From contig JAEUSW010000038.1 in NCBI GenBank assembly GCA_016788285.1, positions 1 through 39,521 on the forward strand: a stretch of 39,521 nt of DNA, read 5' to 3'. A program made the position numbers and the translations under genes. The stretch's first letter is position 1, and every line of letters starts with the position of its first letter. This document shows, piece after piece, positions 16,069 through 24,100 of this stretch. Under the pieces are notes generated by a model that searched no databases, had not been told where the DNA came from, and saw nothing but the letters and a program-made list of their open reading frames with translations. This DNA is from Flavobacteriales bacterium. Its GTDB lineage: Bacteria; Bacteroidota; Bacteroidia; Flavobacteriales_F; PHOS-HE28.

Positions 16069-18232
16069 TCCGGCCCTTCGCGGTGCCGCGCGCCGCGCGT
16101 TCCTCGTCCAGCACCAGGTCCACGGTGCGGCGGTCCATGTCCACCGCCTTGATTCGGACGGCGACCTCATCCCCCAGACGGAACCGACGACCCGTGCGCA
16201 GCCCGGCCACCAGATAGCGCTCGGCATCGAACCGGTACGCATCGCCCGGCAGTTCACGCAGCGGGATCATGCCTTCGCAGCGGTTGGCCTTCAGTTCCAC
16301 GTACATGCCCCAGTTGGTGAGCCCGCTGATGGTGCCCTCGAAACGCTCGCCCACCCGGGCCAGCAGATACTCGGCCTGTTTGTACCGGATGCTCGCCCGT
16401 TCGGCGTCGGCCGCCCGCTTTTCCATGTTGCTGCTGTGCCGGCAGCTCACCTCCAGGGCCTCCTTGTCCAGGTGGCGACCGCCCCCCAGGTAGTGCGCCA
16501 TGGCCCGGTGCACGAGCAGGTCCGGATAGCGGCGGATGGGGCTGGTGAAGTGGGTGTAGTGCTCGAAGGCCAGCCCGTAATGGCCGATGTTGTCCGTGCT
16601 GTAGATGGCCTTGGCCATGCTGCGGATGGCCACCTGCTTGATGATGTTCTCCTCCTCGCGGCCCTTCACGGCGCGCAGGAGCCGGTTGATCGCGTGCGGC
16701 AGGTCCTCGCCCTTGCCGACGCTGAGCTCGTGACCGAAGCTGCGGGCCAGCGCGCGCAGCTGTTCCACCTTCTCGGCATCGGGCAGGTCGTGCACACGGT
16801 ACACGAAGGGGGGCGCTCCGCCCTTCCGCTGCTTGTTCACCCAGGCCGCCACACGCTTGTTGGCCAGCAACATGAACTCCTCGATCAACCAGTTGGCCGG
16901 CCCCATCACCTTCTCGTACACCTCGATCGGCCGCCCCTTCTCGTCCAGCCGGAACTTCACCTCGTTGCCGCCGATCTCCAGCGCGCCGTTGGCGATCCGG
17001 TCGGTGCGCAGCACCTGGGCCAGCCGATGCAGGGTGAGCACCTCGGGGCCGAACTCGCCCGGGGACCCGTCGATGATGGCCTGCGCCTCGGCGTAAGCGA
17101 AGCGCCGCTGGCTTCGCATCACCGTGCGTCCGAACCACTCGGCCTTCACCCGGGCGCGGTCGTCCAGCTCGAAGATGGCACTGAAGCTCAGCTTGTCCGT
17201 ATGGGGGTTGAGCGAGCACAGGTCGTTGCTCAACCGCTCGGGCAGCATGGGCACCACGCGGTCCACCAGGTAGACACTGGTGGCGCGCGCGGCCCCTTCC
17301 ATGTCCACTACGGAACCGGGGTGCACATAGTGGCTCACATCGGCGATGTGAACGCCCACTTCCCAATGACCGTTGTCCAACCGCCTCACGCTCAAGGCGT
17401 CGTCCAGGTCCTTGGCATCCTCCGGGTCGATGGTGATGGTGGGGACGCCCCGGATGTCACGTCGGCGCGCGATCTCCTGGGGCGTGCACCCGTCCGGGAT
17501 CGTGGCGGCCGCGGCGAGGACGCTCTCGGGGAACTCCAGCGGCAGGCCGAACTCGGCCAGGATGGCGTGCATCTCCACCTGGTGCTCCCCGGCCCGGCCC
17601 AGCACCCGCACCACACTGCCGCGCGGCAGGTCGCGCGCATCCTTCCACTCGCCCAGGGCGATGATGGCCTTGTCGCCCTCGCGGGCCCCGCGGCCCTCGT
17701 TGGCCGGGATCAGGAATGGGCGTTGCACCCGCTGGTCATCGGCCACCAGCATCAACCGCCCCTGGCGCAGGTGCACGGTGCCCACGAATTCCGTCCTCCG
17801 GCGGCGAAGCACCTCCACCACCCGTCCTTCGGGCCGCGACCCGCGGCCACCGGTGAGCTTCACGCGGACGGTGTCGCCGTGCAGCGCGGTGCCCACGTTC
17901 CGGGGGTGCACGAACACGTCGCCCTGGCCCGTATCGCCGGCCGGGTCGGGCCGCACGTAGCCGCCGCCGCTGCCGATGATGTCGATGGAGCCCTCCAGGG
18001 TGTCGGCCCCGCCGGCCGCGATGTACCGTCCCTTCTTGCCGCTCCGGATCCGACCGTCGTCCAACAGGGCCTCCAAGGCGTCGTAGAGCAGGTAGCGCTG
18101 GTCCTTGTCGCGGAAGCCCAGCTGCAGGGCCAGTTGCTGGCTGGTGACCCCGGCATGGCCGGCGCGGCGCACGGCGGCCAGCACGCGCAGGGCCAGTTCA
18201 CCGTCGGTGGGGGAGGGGCGTCGGGCGGGCAT
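16055..18232 (-). CDS. rnr: Ribonuclease R
   Basis: A 725-residue 3'-5' exoribonuclease of the RNB family that degrades structured RNA. Order of parts: N-terminal winged-helix segment (about 8-65, ending GKKGRYI); cold-shock OB domains with the YVRPD and DVFVHPRNVGTALHGD motifs; RNB catalytic core with TIDPEDAKDLDDA (metal-binding Asp residues) and HYTHFTSPIRRYPDLLVHR; C-terminal S1 domain (GTISGLTNWGMYVEL); and a short basic tail ending GRTKRA. The start is set at 18232; a longer frame to 18298 adds 22 unlike residues. A -7-like box lies 18 nt upstream. It overlaps the convergent LytTR gene by 14 nt. Confidence 0.95.
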   Translation of the reverse strand: MPARRPSPTDGELALRVLAAVRRAGHAGVTSQQLALQLGFRDKDQRYLLYDALEALLDDGRIRSGKKGRYIAAGGADTLEGSIDIIGSGGGYVRPDPAGDTGQGDVFVHPRNVGTALHGDTVRVKLTGGRGSRPEGRVVEVLRRRRTEFVGTVHLRQGRLMLVADDQRVQRPFLIPANEGRGAREGDKAIIALGEWKDARDLPRGSVVRVLGRAGEHQVEMHAILAEFGLPLEFPESVLAAAATIPDGCTPQEIARRRDIRGVPTITIDPEDAKDLDDALSVRRLDNGHWEVGVHIADVSHYVHPGSVVDMEGAARATSVYLVDRVVPMLPERLSNDLCSLNPHTDKLSFSAIFELDDRARVKAEWFGRTVMRSQRRFAYAEAQAIIDGSPGEFGPEVLTLHRLAQVLRTDRIANGALEIGGNEVKFRLDEKGRPIEVYEKVMGPANWLIEEFMLLANKRVAAWVNKQRKGGAPPFVYRVHDLPDAEKVEQLRALARSFGHELSVGKGEDLPHAINRLLRAVKGREEENIIKQVAIRSMAKAIYSTDNIGHYGLAFEHYTHFTSPIRRYPDLLVHRAMAHYLGGGRHLDKEALEVSCRHSSNMEKRAADAERASIRYKQAEYLLARVGERFEGTISGLTNWGMYVELKANRCEGMIPLRELPGDAYRFDAERYLVAGLRTGRRFRLGDEVAVRIKAVDMDRRTVDLVLDEERAARGTAKGRTKRA

Positions 18233-18250
18233 CCGGAACGAGGTCGGCCA

Positions 18251-18258
18251 CGAAGGTC
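18251..18258 (-). promoter_or_regulatory. Possible -7 promoter box of rnr
   Basis: On the minus strand GACCTTCG, two mismatches from TAnnTTTG, 18 nt before the rnr ATG, the same spacing as in the PEBP and aldehyde dehydrogenase genes. The nitroreductase gene uses the identical octamer. Confidence 0.35.
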
Positions 18259-18304
18259 GCTCAAAGGCGCGGCCACCCCCGTGCCATGGGTCCACCAACG
18301 ATCG

Positions 18305-18334
18305 TTGATAACCTCCCGGAGATCACTACCTTTG
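18305..18334 (+). promoter_or_regulatory. Promoter of prs (-33 and -7 elements)
   Basis: TTG at 18305-18307, a 19-bp spacer, then TACCTTTG at 18327-18334. This is one of the most complete Bacteroidota-type promoters in the window. The prs ATG follows 20 nt later. Confidence 0.7.
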
Positions 18335-18354
18335 CAGCCCTTTCGCGGGAAGCC

Positions 18355-19302
18355 ATGTACGAATCCGCCAAGATCTTCAGCGGCACCGCCACGCGGTACC
18401 TGGCCGAGAAGATCGCCGCCTATTCCGGCGAGCGGCTCGGCGAGGTCTCCGTCAGCCGGTTCAGCGATGGGGAGTTCCAGCCCAGCTTCGAGGAGACCGT
18501 GCGCGGCGAACTGGTCTTCATCGTCCAGAGCACCTTCCCGCCCAGCGACAACCTCTTCGAGCTGCTGATGATGGTGGATGCCGCCAAGCGCGCCAGCGCG
18601 AAGCGCATCGTGGCGGTGATCCCCTACTTCGGGTTCGCACGACAAGACCGCAAGGACAAGCCGCGGGTGAGCATCGGCGCCAAGCTGGTGGCCAACATGC
18701 TGACCGCCGCCGGCGTGGACCGCGTGATGACGATGGACCTGCACGCCGATCAGATCCAGGGTTTCTTCGAGGTCCCGGTGGACCACCTGTTCGCCAGCAG
18801 CATCTTCCTGCCCTACATCAAGGAGCTCGGCCTGAAAGACCTGGTGATGGCGGCGCCGGACACCGGCGGCACCAAGCGGGCCAACGCCTACAGCAAGCAC
18901 CTGGGCTGCGATATGGCCATCTGCTACAAGCAGCGCAAGGTGGCCAACCAGATCGAGAAGATGACCGTGATCGGCGACGTCAAGGACAAGGACGTGGTGC
19001 TGATCGACGACATGGTGGACACGGCCGGCACGCTGACCAAGGCGGCCGACATGATGACCGACCTGGGCGCCAAGAGCGTGCGCGCCGTGTGCACGCACGC
19101 CGTGCTGAGCGGCGAGGCCTGCGACCGCCTGCAACGCTCGAGCCTGGCGGAGCTCATCGTCACCGACACGATCCCCATCGGGCCCGAGAAGCTGGCCCGC
19201 ACCACCAAGATCAAGCAGCTCACCGTGGCCCAGTTGTTCGCGGACGTCATCAAGCGCGTCCGCAGCCATGAGAGCATCAGCAGCCATTTCATCATCGCCT
19301 AA
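18355..19302 (+). CDS. prs: Ribose-phosphate pyrophosphokinase (PRPP synthetase)
   Basis: A 315-residue class I enzyme making PRPP from ribose-5-phosphate and ATP, supplying purine, pyrimidine, His and NAD synthesis. FSDGEFQPSFEE, IPYFGFARQDRKDK (ATP loop), MDLHADQIQGFF, and the PRPP loop VVLIDDMVDTAGTL are all present. Length is normal. It is followed after 11 nt by rplY, and the order prs-rplY-pth is a widely conserved bacterial cluster. Confidence 0.97.
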   Translation: MYESAKIFSGTATRYLAEKIAAYSGERLGEVSVSRFSDGEFQPSFEETVRGELVFIVQSTFPPSDNLFELLMMVDAAKRASAKRIVAVIPYFGFARQDRKDKPRVSIGAKLVANMLTAAGVDRVMTMDLHADQIQGFFEVPVDHLFASSIFLPYIKELGLKDLVMAAPDTGGTKRANAYSKHLGCDMAICYKQRKVANQIEKMTVIGDVKDKDVVLIDDMVDTAGTLTKAADMMTDLGAKSVRAVCTHAVLSGEACDRLQRSSLAELIVTDTIPIGPEKLARTTKIKQLTVAQLFADVIKRVRSHESISSHFIIA

Positions 19303-19313
19303 CCCCCCGACCC

Positions 19314-19961
19314 ATGAAGAAGGTAGAACTCACCGGCGCCGTGCGCACCACCACCGGCACCAAGAACGCCGACCAGCTTCGCCGCGAGAAGCAGGTGCCC
19401 TGCGTCCTTTACGGCGGTGGCAGTGTCACCCACTTCGCCACGGACGCGGCGGCCCTGGGCAAAGTGGTCCACACCCCCGAAGCCTATCGCATCGAGCTGG
19501 ACCTGGGCGGCCGCAAGGTGATGGCCAAGCTGCAGGAAACCCAGTTCCATCCGGTGTCCGACGCGATCCTGCACGCCGATTTCATCGAGCTGGCCGAGGA
19601 CAAGCCGGCCCGCGTGAGCCTGAGCCTGCGCCTCAAGGGGCAGCCTGCCGGTGTGCGCAAGGGCGGCAAGCTGAACCAGACCCTGCGCAAGCTGGTCGTG
19701 AGCGGACTGCCGAGCCAGCTTCCCGAGCACCTGGAGTATGATGTCGAGCACGTGGAGATCGGCCAGAACGTGCGGGTGCGCGACCTGAAGTTCGCCGGCA
19801 TCGAGGTGCTGAACAAGCCCGAGGAGGTGGTGCTGAAGGTGAGCGTGCCGAAGAAGGAGGCCGAGGCCGCCCCGGCCGCCGCCGCTGCCGCCGCCCCGGC
19901 CGCCGCCGCCCCGGCCGCCGATGCCAAGAAGGCCGAGGCCAAGCCCGCCGCCAAGAAGTGA
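19314..19961 (+). CDS. rplY: 50S ribosomal protein L25 (Ctc/TL5 long form)
   Basis: A 215-residue protein that binds 5S rRNA. The N-terminal L25 domain (1-90) and the TL5-type C-terminal beta domain (about 95-180, FIELAEDKPARVSLSLRLKGQPAGVRKGG) are both present. An Ala/Pro/Lys-rich low-complexity tail (about 181-215) follows, encoded by a GCC-rich run near 19865-19960. It is co-transcribed with prs; a double hairpin follows. Confidence 0.95.
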   Translation: MKKVELTGAVRTTTGTKNADQLRREKQVPCVLYGGGSVTHFATDAAALGKVVHTPEAYRIELDLGGRKVMAKLQETQFHPVSDAILHADFIELAEDKPARVSLSLRLKGQPAGVRKGGKLNQTLRKLVVSGLPSQLPEHLEYDVEHVEIGQNVRVRDLKFAGIEVLNKPEEVVLKVSVPKKEAEAAPAAAAAAAPAAAAPAADAKKAEAKPAAKK

Positions 19962-19991
19962 TGACCCGGCCCCTCGGGCCGAACACCCCCT

Positions 19992-20021
19992 GCACGGACC
20001 CCGCACCCACGGGGTCCGTGC
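19992..20021 (+). terminator. Hairpin terminator between rplY and pth
   Basis: A perfect 12-bp stem (arm GCACGGACCCCG) with the 6-nt loop CACCCA. A smaller 6-bp hairpin (CGGCCC/GGGCCG, 19967-19981) precedes it. There is no U-tract. pth begins only 12 nt later with no clear -7 box, so the hairpin may attenuate rather than fully stop transcription. Confidence 0.6.
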
Positions 20022-20033
20022 GCGTTGAACCCC

Positions 20034-20597
20034 ATGAAGCACCTGATCGTGGGCCTGGGCAACCCCGGCCCTGAATACGCCGGTACCCGCCACAACATCG
20101 GGTTCGAGGTGCTGGACCATCTGGCCCGTTCCTTCGAGGTGCGGTTCGCTCCGGCCCGCTATGCCGACCACGCCGAATTCCGCCACAAGGGCCGCACCTT
20201 CATCCTGGTGAAGCCGCAGACCTTCATGAACCTCAGCGGCAAGGCCGTGCGCTACTGGATGGACCAGGAGGACGTGCCCGTGGAGCGTGTGCTGGTGGTG
20301 AGCGACGACCTGGCGCTGCCCTACGGCAAGGTGCGCCTGCGCTCCAGCGGAGGGGCCGGCGGCCACAACGGGCTCAGCCACATCATCGAGGTGCTCGGCA
20401 CGGAGGCCTTCCCGCGGCTGCGGTTCGGCATCGGCAGCGATTTCCCCCGCGGCCGCCAGAGCGACTTCGTACTGGGCCGCTGGACGACCGAGGAGCTGGC
20501 CGACCTGCCCGAACGCGTGGAGCTGGCGGCCAAGGCCGTGGTGCAGGTGGGCCTGCTGGGCATCGCCCAGGCCATGAACCACTTCAACAACCGGTGA
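20034..20597 (+). CDS. pth: Peptidyl-tRNA hydrolase
   Basis: A 187-residue enzyme that releases peptides from drop-off peptidyl-tRNA. It has the family start LIVGLGNPGPEYAGTRHNIGF (Asn10, catalytic His20), PQTFMNLSGKAV, and DDLALPYGKVRLRSSGGAGGHNGL containing the catalytic Asp. Length is normal. It lies downstream of prs and rplY and probably shares their transcript past the hairpin. Confidence 0.97.
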   Translation: MKHLIVGLGNPGPEYAGTRHNIGFEVLDHLARSFEVRFAPARYADHAEFRHKGRTFILVKPQTFMNLSGKAVRYWMDQEDVPVERVLVVSDDLALPYGKVRLRSSGGAGGHNGLSHIIEVLGTEAFPRLRFGIGSDFPRGRQSDFVLGRWTTEELADLPERVELAAKAVVQVGLLGIAQAMNHFNNR

Positions 20598-20606
20598 TCG
20601 GCCGGC

Positions 20607-20614
20607 TACCTTTG
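20607..20614 (+). promoter_or_regulatory. -7 promoter box of the ferritin gene
   Basis: TACCTTTG, exact consensus match, then CCCC and the ATG at 20619 (4-nt gap), so the mRNA is probably leaderless. Confidence 0.7.
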
Positions 20615-20618
20615 CCCC

Positions 20619-21137
20619 ATGCTATCCAAGAAGATCGAGACCGCCCTCAATGGGCAGATCGCCATTGAGGCCGGCAGCAGCCAAGCCTATCTCGCCATGG
20701 CCAGCTGGGCCGAGAACCAAGGCCTCAGCGGAACGGCCGCTTTCCTCTACCGCCACAGCGACGAGGAGCGCATGCACATGCTGAAGCTGATCAAGTTCGT
20801 GAACGAGCGAGGTGGACGGGCGGTGGTGCCCGCGCTCAAGCAGCCCGCCACGGACTTCAAGAGCATCACCGACATCTTCCGCAGCCTGCTGGAGCACGAG
20901 ACGCACGTGACGGCCACCATCAACCAGGTGGTGGACACCTGCCTCAAGGAGAAGGACTACACCACGCACAACTTCATGCAGTGGTACGTCAGTGAGCAGA
21001 TCGAGGAGGAGGCGCTGGCGCGCACGCTCATCGACAAGCTCAATCTGATCGGCAACGACAAGGGCGGTCTCTACCTCTTCGACCGCGACCTGGAGGGCAT
21101 GATCGCCCCCGAAAAAGGCGGCGAGGGCAAGGCCTGA
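20619..21137 (+). CDS. ftnA: Non-haem ferritin
   Basis: A 172-residue iron-storage protein forming 24-mers. The ferroxidase ligands are in place: Glu17, Glu50 and His53 (DEERMH), Glu94 (HETH), Gln127 and Glu130 (SEQIEEEA). No haem-binding methionine of the bacterioferritin type is evident. It converges with the M28 peptidase gene, 13 nt between stops. No regulator site was recognised apart from the -7 box. Confidence 0.95.
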   Translation: MLSKKIETALNGQIAIEAGSSQAYLAMASWAENQGLSGTAAFLYRHSDEERMHMLKLIKFVNERGGRAVVPALKQPATDFKSITDIFRSLLEHETHVTATINQVVDTCLKEKDYTTHNFMQWYVSEQIEEEALARTLIDKLNLIGNDKGGLYLFDRDLEGMIAPEKGGEGKA

Positions 21138-21150
21138 CCCGGTCGGGCCT

Positions 21151-22629
21151 TCACCAGCGCCACTGCCCGGCCATCCGGAGCTTCTCCTCCAATCCGTCGG
21201 CCCGCAACCGGGCGCCCAGCCCCTCTTCGGTGAAGTGCCCCGGTAGTGCGGGCGCATCGGCCAATTGCAGCAACAAGGCCCCCACGAAGCGCACGTTGTT
21301 CACCATGTCACGCGGGTCCACCAGGTGCACGTCGTCGCAGCTGCTGTGGTAGCAGCCGTACACGTGACCGCCCAGGTCGCACAGCGGGTTGATCACCGGC
21401 ACGCCGGCGAGCAGGAACGACTGGTGGTCGCTGTGCAGCCAGGCCTGTTCCTTCAGGTCCATCCTGAACGCCGTGTCCATCGCATGGATGGGCGCCATCA
21501 GCGTGTCCACCAAGGGGCCCCAGCCCGCCGGACCCACCACGCCGAATCCGAAGGGGTCCCCGGTCATGTCCATGTTGATCATGCACCGAACGCGCTCCAG
21601 TTCGCCGGTGGCTTTGAGGTCGGCGACCATCGCTTCGGAACCGAGCAGGCCCTGTTCCTCGCCCATGAAGAGGATGAAGCGCAGGGTGCGTCGGGGCCGA
21701 TGCCCGCTGGCCACCACGGCACGGGCCATGTCCACGATGGAGAAGGCGCCCAACCCGTTGTCCGTGGCACCTGTGGCGAGGTCCCAGCTGTCCAGGTGAC
21801 CGCCCACGACCACCACCTCATGCGCGCGGTCCGACCCGGGGATCTCGGCCACCACGTTCCGCGCCTGCACGGTGCCGATGCGGTTGGTCATCCGCAGGCC
21901 GACCCGCAGGGAAGCCCCCGCGTTGAGCCGCCCGCGGATCCGCAGCCCGTCCTCGGAGGCGATGCACGCCGCGGGCACCGGGATGGTGGCCCCGTCGATC
22001 GAGGCGGTCCCCGTCAACAGCACCCCGCCGTCCACGTTGTTGACGAACACGATGCCGATGGCGCCATGCCGGATGGCCAGGGCGGCCTTCTCGCTGCGGT
22101 GCAGGTTGCCGGTGCCCTTGGGCGCGTCCACCAGGCCGATGTTCATCAGCACCACCCGCCCGGCCACCCGGTCCTTCAGCTGCGCATACTGCTCGGCCAG
22201 GCCGTTCCCCAGGTCCACCAGGTCGCCCTCCACATCGGCGCTGTCCGGGGTCTGGGCCAGGGCCACGGCCGCCAGATGCTCGGTGCCGGCACCATCGGTC
22301 AGCCTCAGCATCACCGTGCCCCGTGCCCAGGCCTGTGCGGTGAAGGGGTGCTGCGATACCCGGTCCACACCGGCCAGGCGGAACAGGCTGTCGGCCACCG
22401 CCTGGGCGCGTGCACCTTGTGGACTCCCCGTGAGGCGGTGCCCGATGGCGGTGGTGCTCCAAGCGAGCCATTCATATCCGCGTGCGTTCTCGCGGGCCTC
22501 CGCCTCGAACCGGGTCAGCCCGGGGTGCTGCCCGTGAACAACGCCGTGTGAAAAGATGCTGAGGGCCAGCGCCGAACAGGCCGTCCAAAGGCATCTACTT
22601 TGCCCGCTGTTGGGGAAGACCATGGCCAT
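21151..22629 (-). CDS. Second secreted M28-family metallopeptidase
   Basis: A 492-residue protein. The N-terminus (MAMVFPNSGQSRCLWTACSALALSIFSHGVVHGQ) reads as a signal peptide. A PA-like insert (about 150-250) precedes the peptidase core: VVGGHLDSWD (His), GATDNGLG (Asp), MGEEQGLLGSEAM (Glu pair), NMDMTGD (Asp) and YHSSCDDVHLVDP (His). This resembles glutamate carboxypeptidase-like M28 enzymes. A -7 box lies 15 nt upstream of ATG 22629; ATG 22623 is a near alternative. It is only distantly similar to the M28 gene at 8282-9850. Confidence 0.88.
   Translation of the reverse strand: MAMVFPNSGQSRCLWTACSALALSIFSHGVVHGQHPGLTRFEAEARENARGYEWLAWSTTAIGHRLTGSPQGARAQAVADSLFRLAGVDRVSQHPFTAQAWARGTVMLRLTDGAGTEHLAAVALAQTPDSADVEGDLVDLGNGLAEQYAQLKDRVAGRVVLMNIGLVDAPKGTGNLHRSEKAALAIRHGAIGIVFVNNVDGGVLLTGTASIDGATIPVPAACIASEDGLRIRGRLNAGASLRVGLRMTNRIGTVQARNVVAEIPGSDRAHEVVVVGGHLDSWDLATGATDNGLGAFSIVDMARAVVASGHRPRRTLRFILFMGEEQGLLGSEAMVADLKATGELERVRCMINMDMTGDPFGFGVVGPAGWGPLVDTLMAPIHAMDTAFRMDLKEQAWLHSDHQSFLLAGVPVINPLCDLGGHVYGCYHSSCDDVHLVDPRDMVNNVRFVGALLLQLADAPALPGHFTEEGLGARLRADGLEEKLRMAGQWRW
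22595..22602 (+). promoter_or_regulatory. Possible -7 box of the YfiR operon
   Basis: CTACTTTG resembles TAnnTTTG with one base less between TA and TTTG. It lies inside the 5' coding region of the divergent M28 gene. Confidence 0.35.
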
Positions 22630-22644
22630 GGGGGACGCGACGGG

Positions 22645-22652
22645 CAAAGGTA
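22645..22652 (-). promoter_or_regulatory. -7 promoter box of the second M28 gene
   Basis: On the minus strand TACCTTTG, exact consensus, 15 nt before ATG 22629. It lies in the leader of the divergent YfiR gene, so the two 5' transcript ends overlap. Confidence 0.55.
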
Positions 22653-22660
22653 GCCCGCGG

Positions 22661-23206
22661 ATGATGCCGACCTGGGCGTGGCGCACGCTGATGCTCGTGC
22701 TGGTGCTGCCGGTGTTCGCGGCCACCCCCCCTCAGCTGGACGTGGAAAAGGACACCGCGGCCATCGTCCAGGCCAGCTACATCTACAACATCGCCAAGCT
22801 GGTGGAGTGGAAGGACCCGGGGATGAGCTCCGGCACCTTCGTGATCGGCGTCATCGGCGGGTCCAACCTGTACCAGGAGCTGATCAAGAAGTACAGCACG
22901 AAGGCCATCGGGAAACAGCCCATCGAGGTGCGCAAGCTTCCCCGCTCCCCGAACATCGACCGGTGCCACATCCTCTTCGTCGGCCAGTCCGACCTGGCCC
23001 TGATGCCCGAGATCTACCGCAACCTGGCCAACAAGCCCACCCTGATCGTCACCGAGTACGCGGACGCCCTGGAGGACGGCGCGGTGGCCAACTTCGTGAA
23101 GGTGGCCAGCACGCTGAAGTATGAGCTGAGCGTGACCAACGCGCGCAAGCACAAGCTGGAAGTGGCCCTGACCCTGAAACAACTGGCCCACCGCGTGGTG
23201 GAATGA
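22661..23206 (+). CDS. YfiR-family (DUF4154) periplasmic protein
   Basis: A 181-residue protein from this start, with a signal peptide (MMPTWAWRTLMLVLVLPVFAA). The YfiR pattern is clear: ASYIYNIAKLVEWKD near the mature N-terminus, FVIGVIGGSNLY, HILFVG and a terminal helix. In Pseudomonas, YfiR is a periplasmic repressor of a diguanylate cyclase; here no GGDEF protein is adjacent. It is followed after one base by a TPR gene and then a HAMP-SpoIIE phosphatase, suggesting a periplasmic input to that phosphatase (inference). An earlier in-frame ATG at 22622 is possible but would put 13 polar residues before the signal peptide. Confidence 0.8.
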   Translation: MMPTWAWRTLMLVLVLPVFAATPPQLDVEKDTAAIVQASYIYNIAKLVEWKDPGMSSGTFVIGVIGGSNLYQELIKKYSTKAIGKQPIEVRKLPRSPNIDRCHILFVGQSDLALMPEIYRNLANKPTLIVTEYADALEDGAVANFVKVASTLKYELSVTNARKHKLEVALTLKQLAHRVVE

Positions 23207-23207
23207 C

Positions 23208-24095
23208 ATGAGCGGCCGCCTCCATATCGCCCTTCTGCTGCTCGCCCTACCGGTGCTGGGCGCGGCGCAGACGGACCTGTTGGCCGAAGCCCTGCGCAAG
23301 TACCAGGCCGGAGCCCTCAACGAGGCCCGGGCCCTGGTGGACGAGGCGGTGCAGGAACCGGCCCACCAGCGTGACCCGGAAGCCTGGCTGCTGCGCGGCT
23401 TCATCCTCAAGGACCTCTACAAGGCCAGGACCGGGACGCCGGAGGGGGAGGCCGACCGGGACAGTGCGCTGGCGAGCCTGGACCGTTGCCTGACCCATGA
23501 TCAGGGAGGGACGTACACCGAGAACGCCGCGCAGGCGTATGACTTCCTCAGCAAGACCTACTTCAACGACGCGGCCAGGGCCCTGAATGAACTCCGGCCC
23601 GACGATGCCCTGGCCCTTTACGGGAAGTACACCGCCGCCACGGACCGCCGGGGCGCACCGCCCGACCGAGCGGCCAAGGATGTGGAGTTCCACAACGCCC
23701 TCGGTACGGTGTACACCAAGCGCTACAACCAGGACCGGGAGCAGTTGTCCTGGTACGACAAGGCCGTGGCCACCTATGAGCAGGTGCTGCGCATCGACAC
23801 GGGCAACTATGGCGCCAACTACAATCTGGCCACGCTCTATTACAACCGGGGGGTGTACAACATCCAGCGGGTAGGGGCGGAGTACGACATCCCCAGCCTG
23901 CAGCGGATCCAGGAGGTGAGCCGCGAGTTCTTCCTCCAGGCGCTCCCTTATATGCTGAAGGCGTTCCGGATGAACCCCAAGCGCCGCGAAACGCTCCTGG
24001 GGCTGGAGGGGATCTACTACAGCCTTCAGGACGCCGAACGCTCCGAGCACTACCGCAAACTCTTCGAGGAACTGGGTCCGGAGGAGGACCGCTGA
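23208..24095 (+). CDS. Exported TPR-repeat protein
   Basis: A 295-residue protein with a signal peptide (residues 1-21, ending GAAQ). The rest is helical with TPR-like segments: ALRKYQAGALNEARALVDEAVQ, AWLLRGFILKDLY, FHNALGTVYTKRYNQDREQLSWYDKAVATYEQVL, YGANYNLATLYYNRGV and LLGLEGIYYSLQDAERSEHYRKLFEELG. It probably acts as a periplasmic scaffold. It is tightly packed between the YfiR gene (1-nt gap) and the phosphatase gene (5-nt gap), so it likely works with them. Confidence 0.8.
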   Translation: MSGRLHIALLLLALPVLGAAQTDLLAEALRKYQAGALNEARALVDEAVQEPAHQRDPEAWLLRGFILKDLYKARTGTPEGEADRDSALASLDRCLTHDQGGTYTENAAQAYDFLSKTYFNDAARALNELRPDDALALYGKYTAATDRRGAPPDRAAKDVEFHNALGTVYTKRYNQDREQLSWYDKAVATYEQVLRIDTGNYGANYNLATLYYNRGVYNIQRVGAEYDIPSLQRIQEVSREFFLQALPYMLKAFRMNPKRRETLLGLEGIYYSLQDAERSEHYRKLFEELGPEEDR

Positions 24096-24100
24096 CCGCC

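Noticed and set aside
13924..16257. A 777-codon open frame on the minus strand across the kinase and LytTR genes
   Set aside because: It is a shadow frame caused by high GC at third codon positions. The opposite strand encodes clear PAS, HisKA_2 and receiver domains, and this translation is low-complexity with no recognisable motif.
16436..18568. A 710-codon open frame antisense to rnr
   Set aside because: Same reason: RNase R is complete on the other strand and this frame has no start context or domain.
19865..19960. GCC-rich run at the end of rplY as a possible microsatellite or frameshift
   Set aside because: It is in frame and encodes the Ala/Pro/Lys tail commonly seen in long-form L25 proteins.
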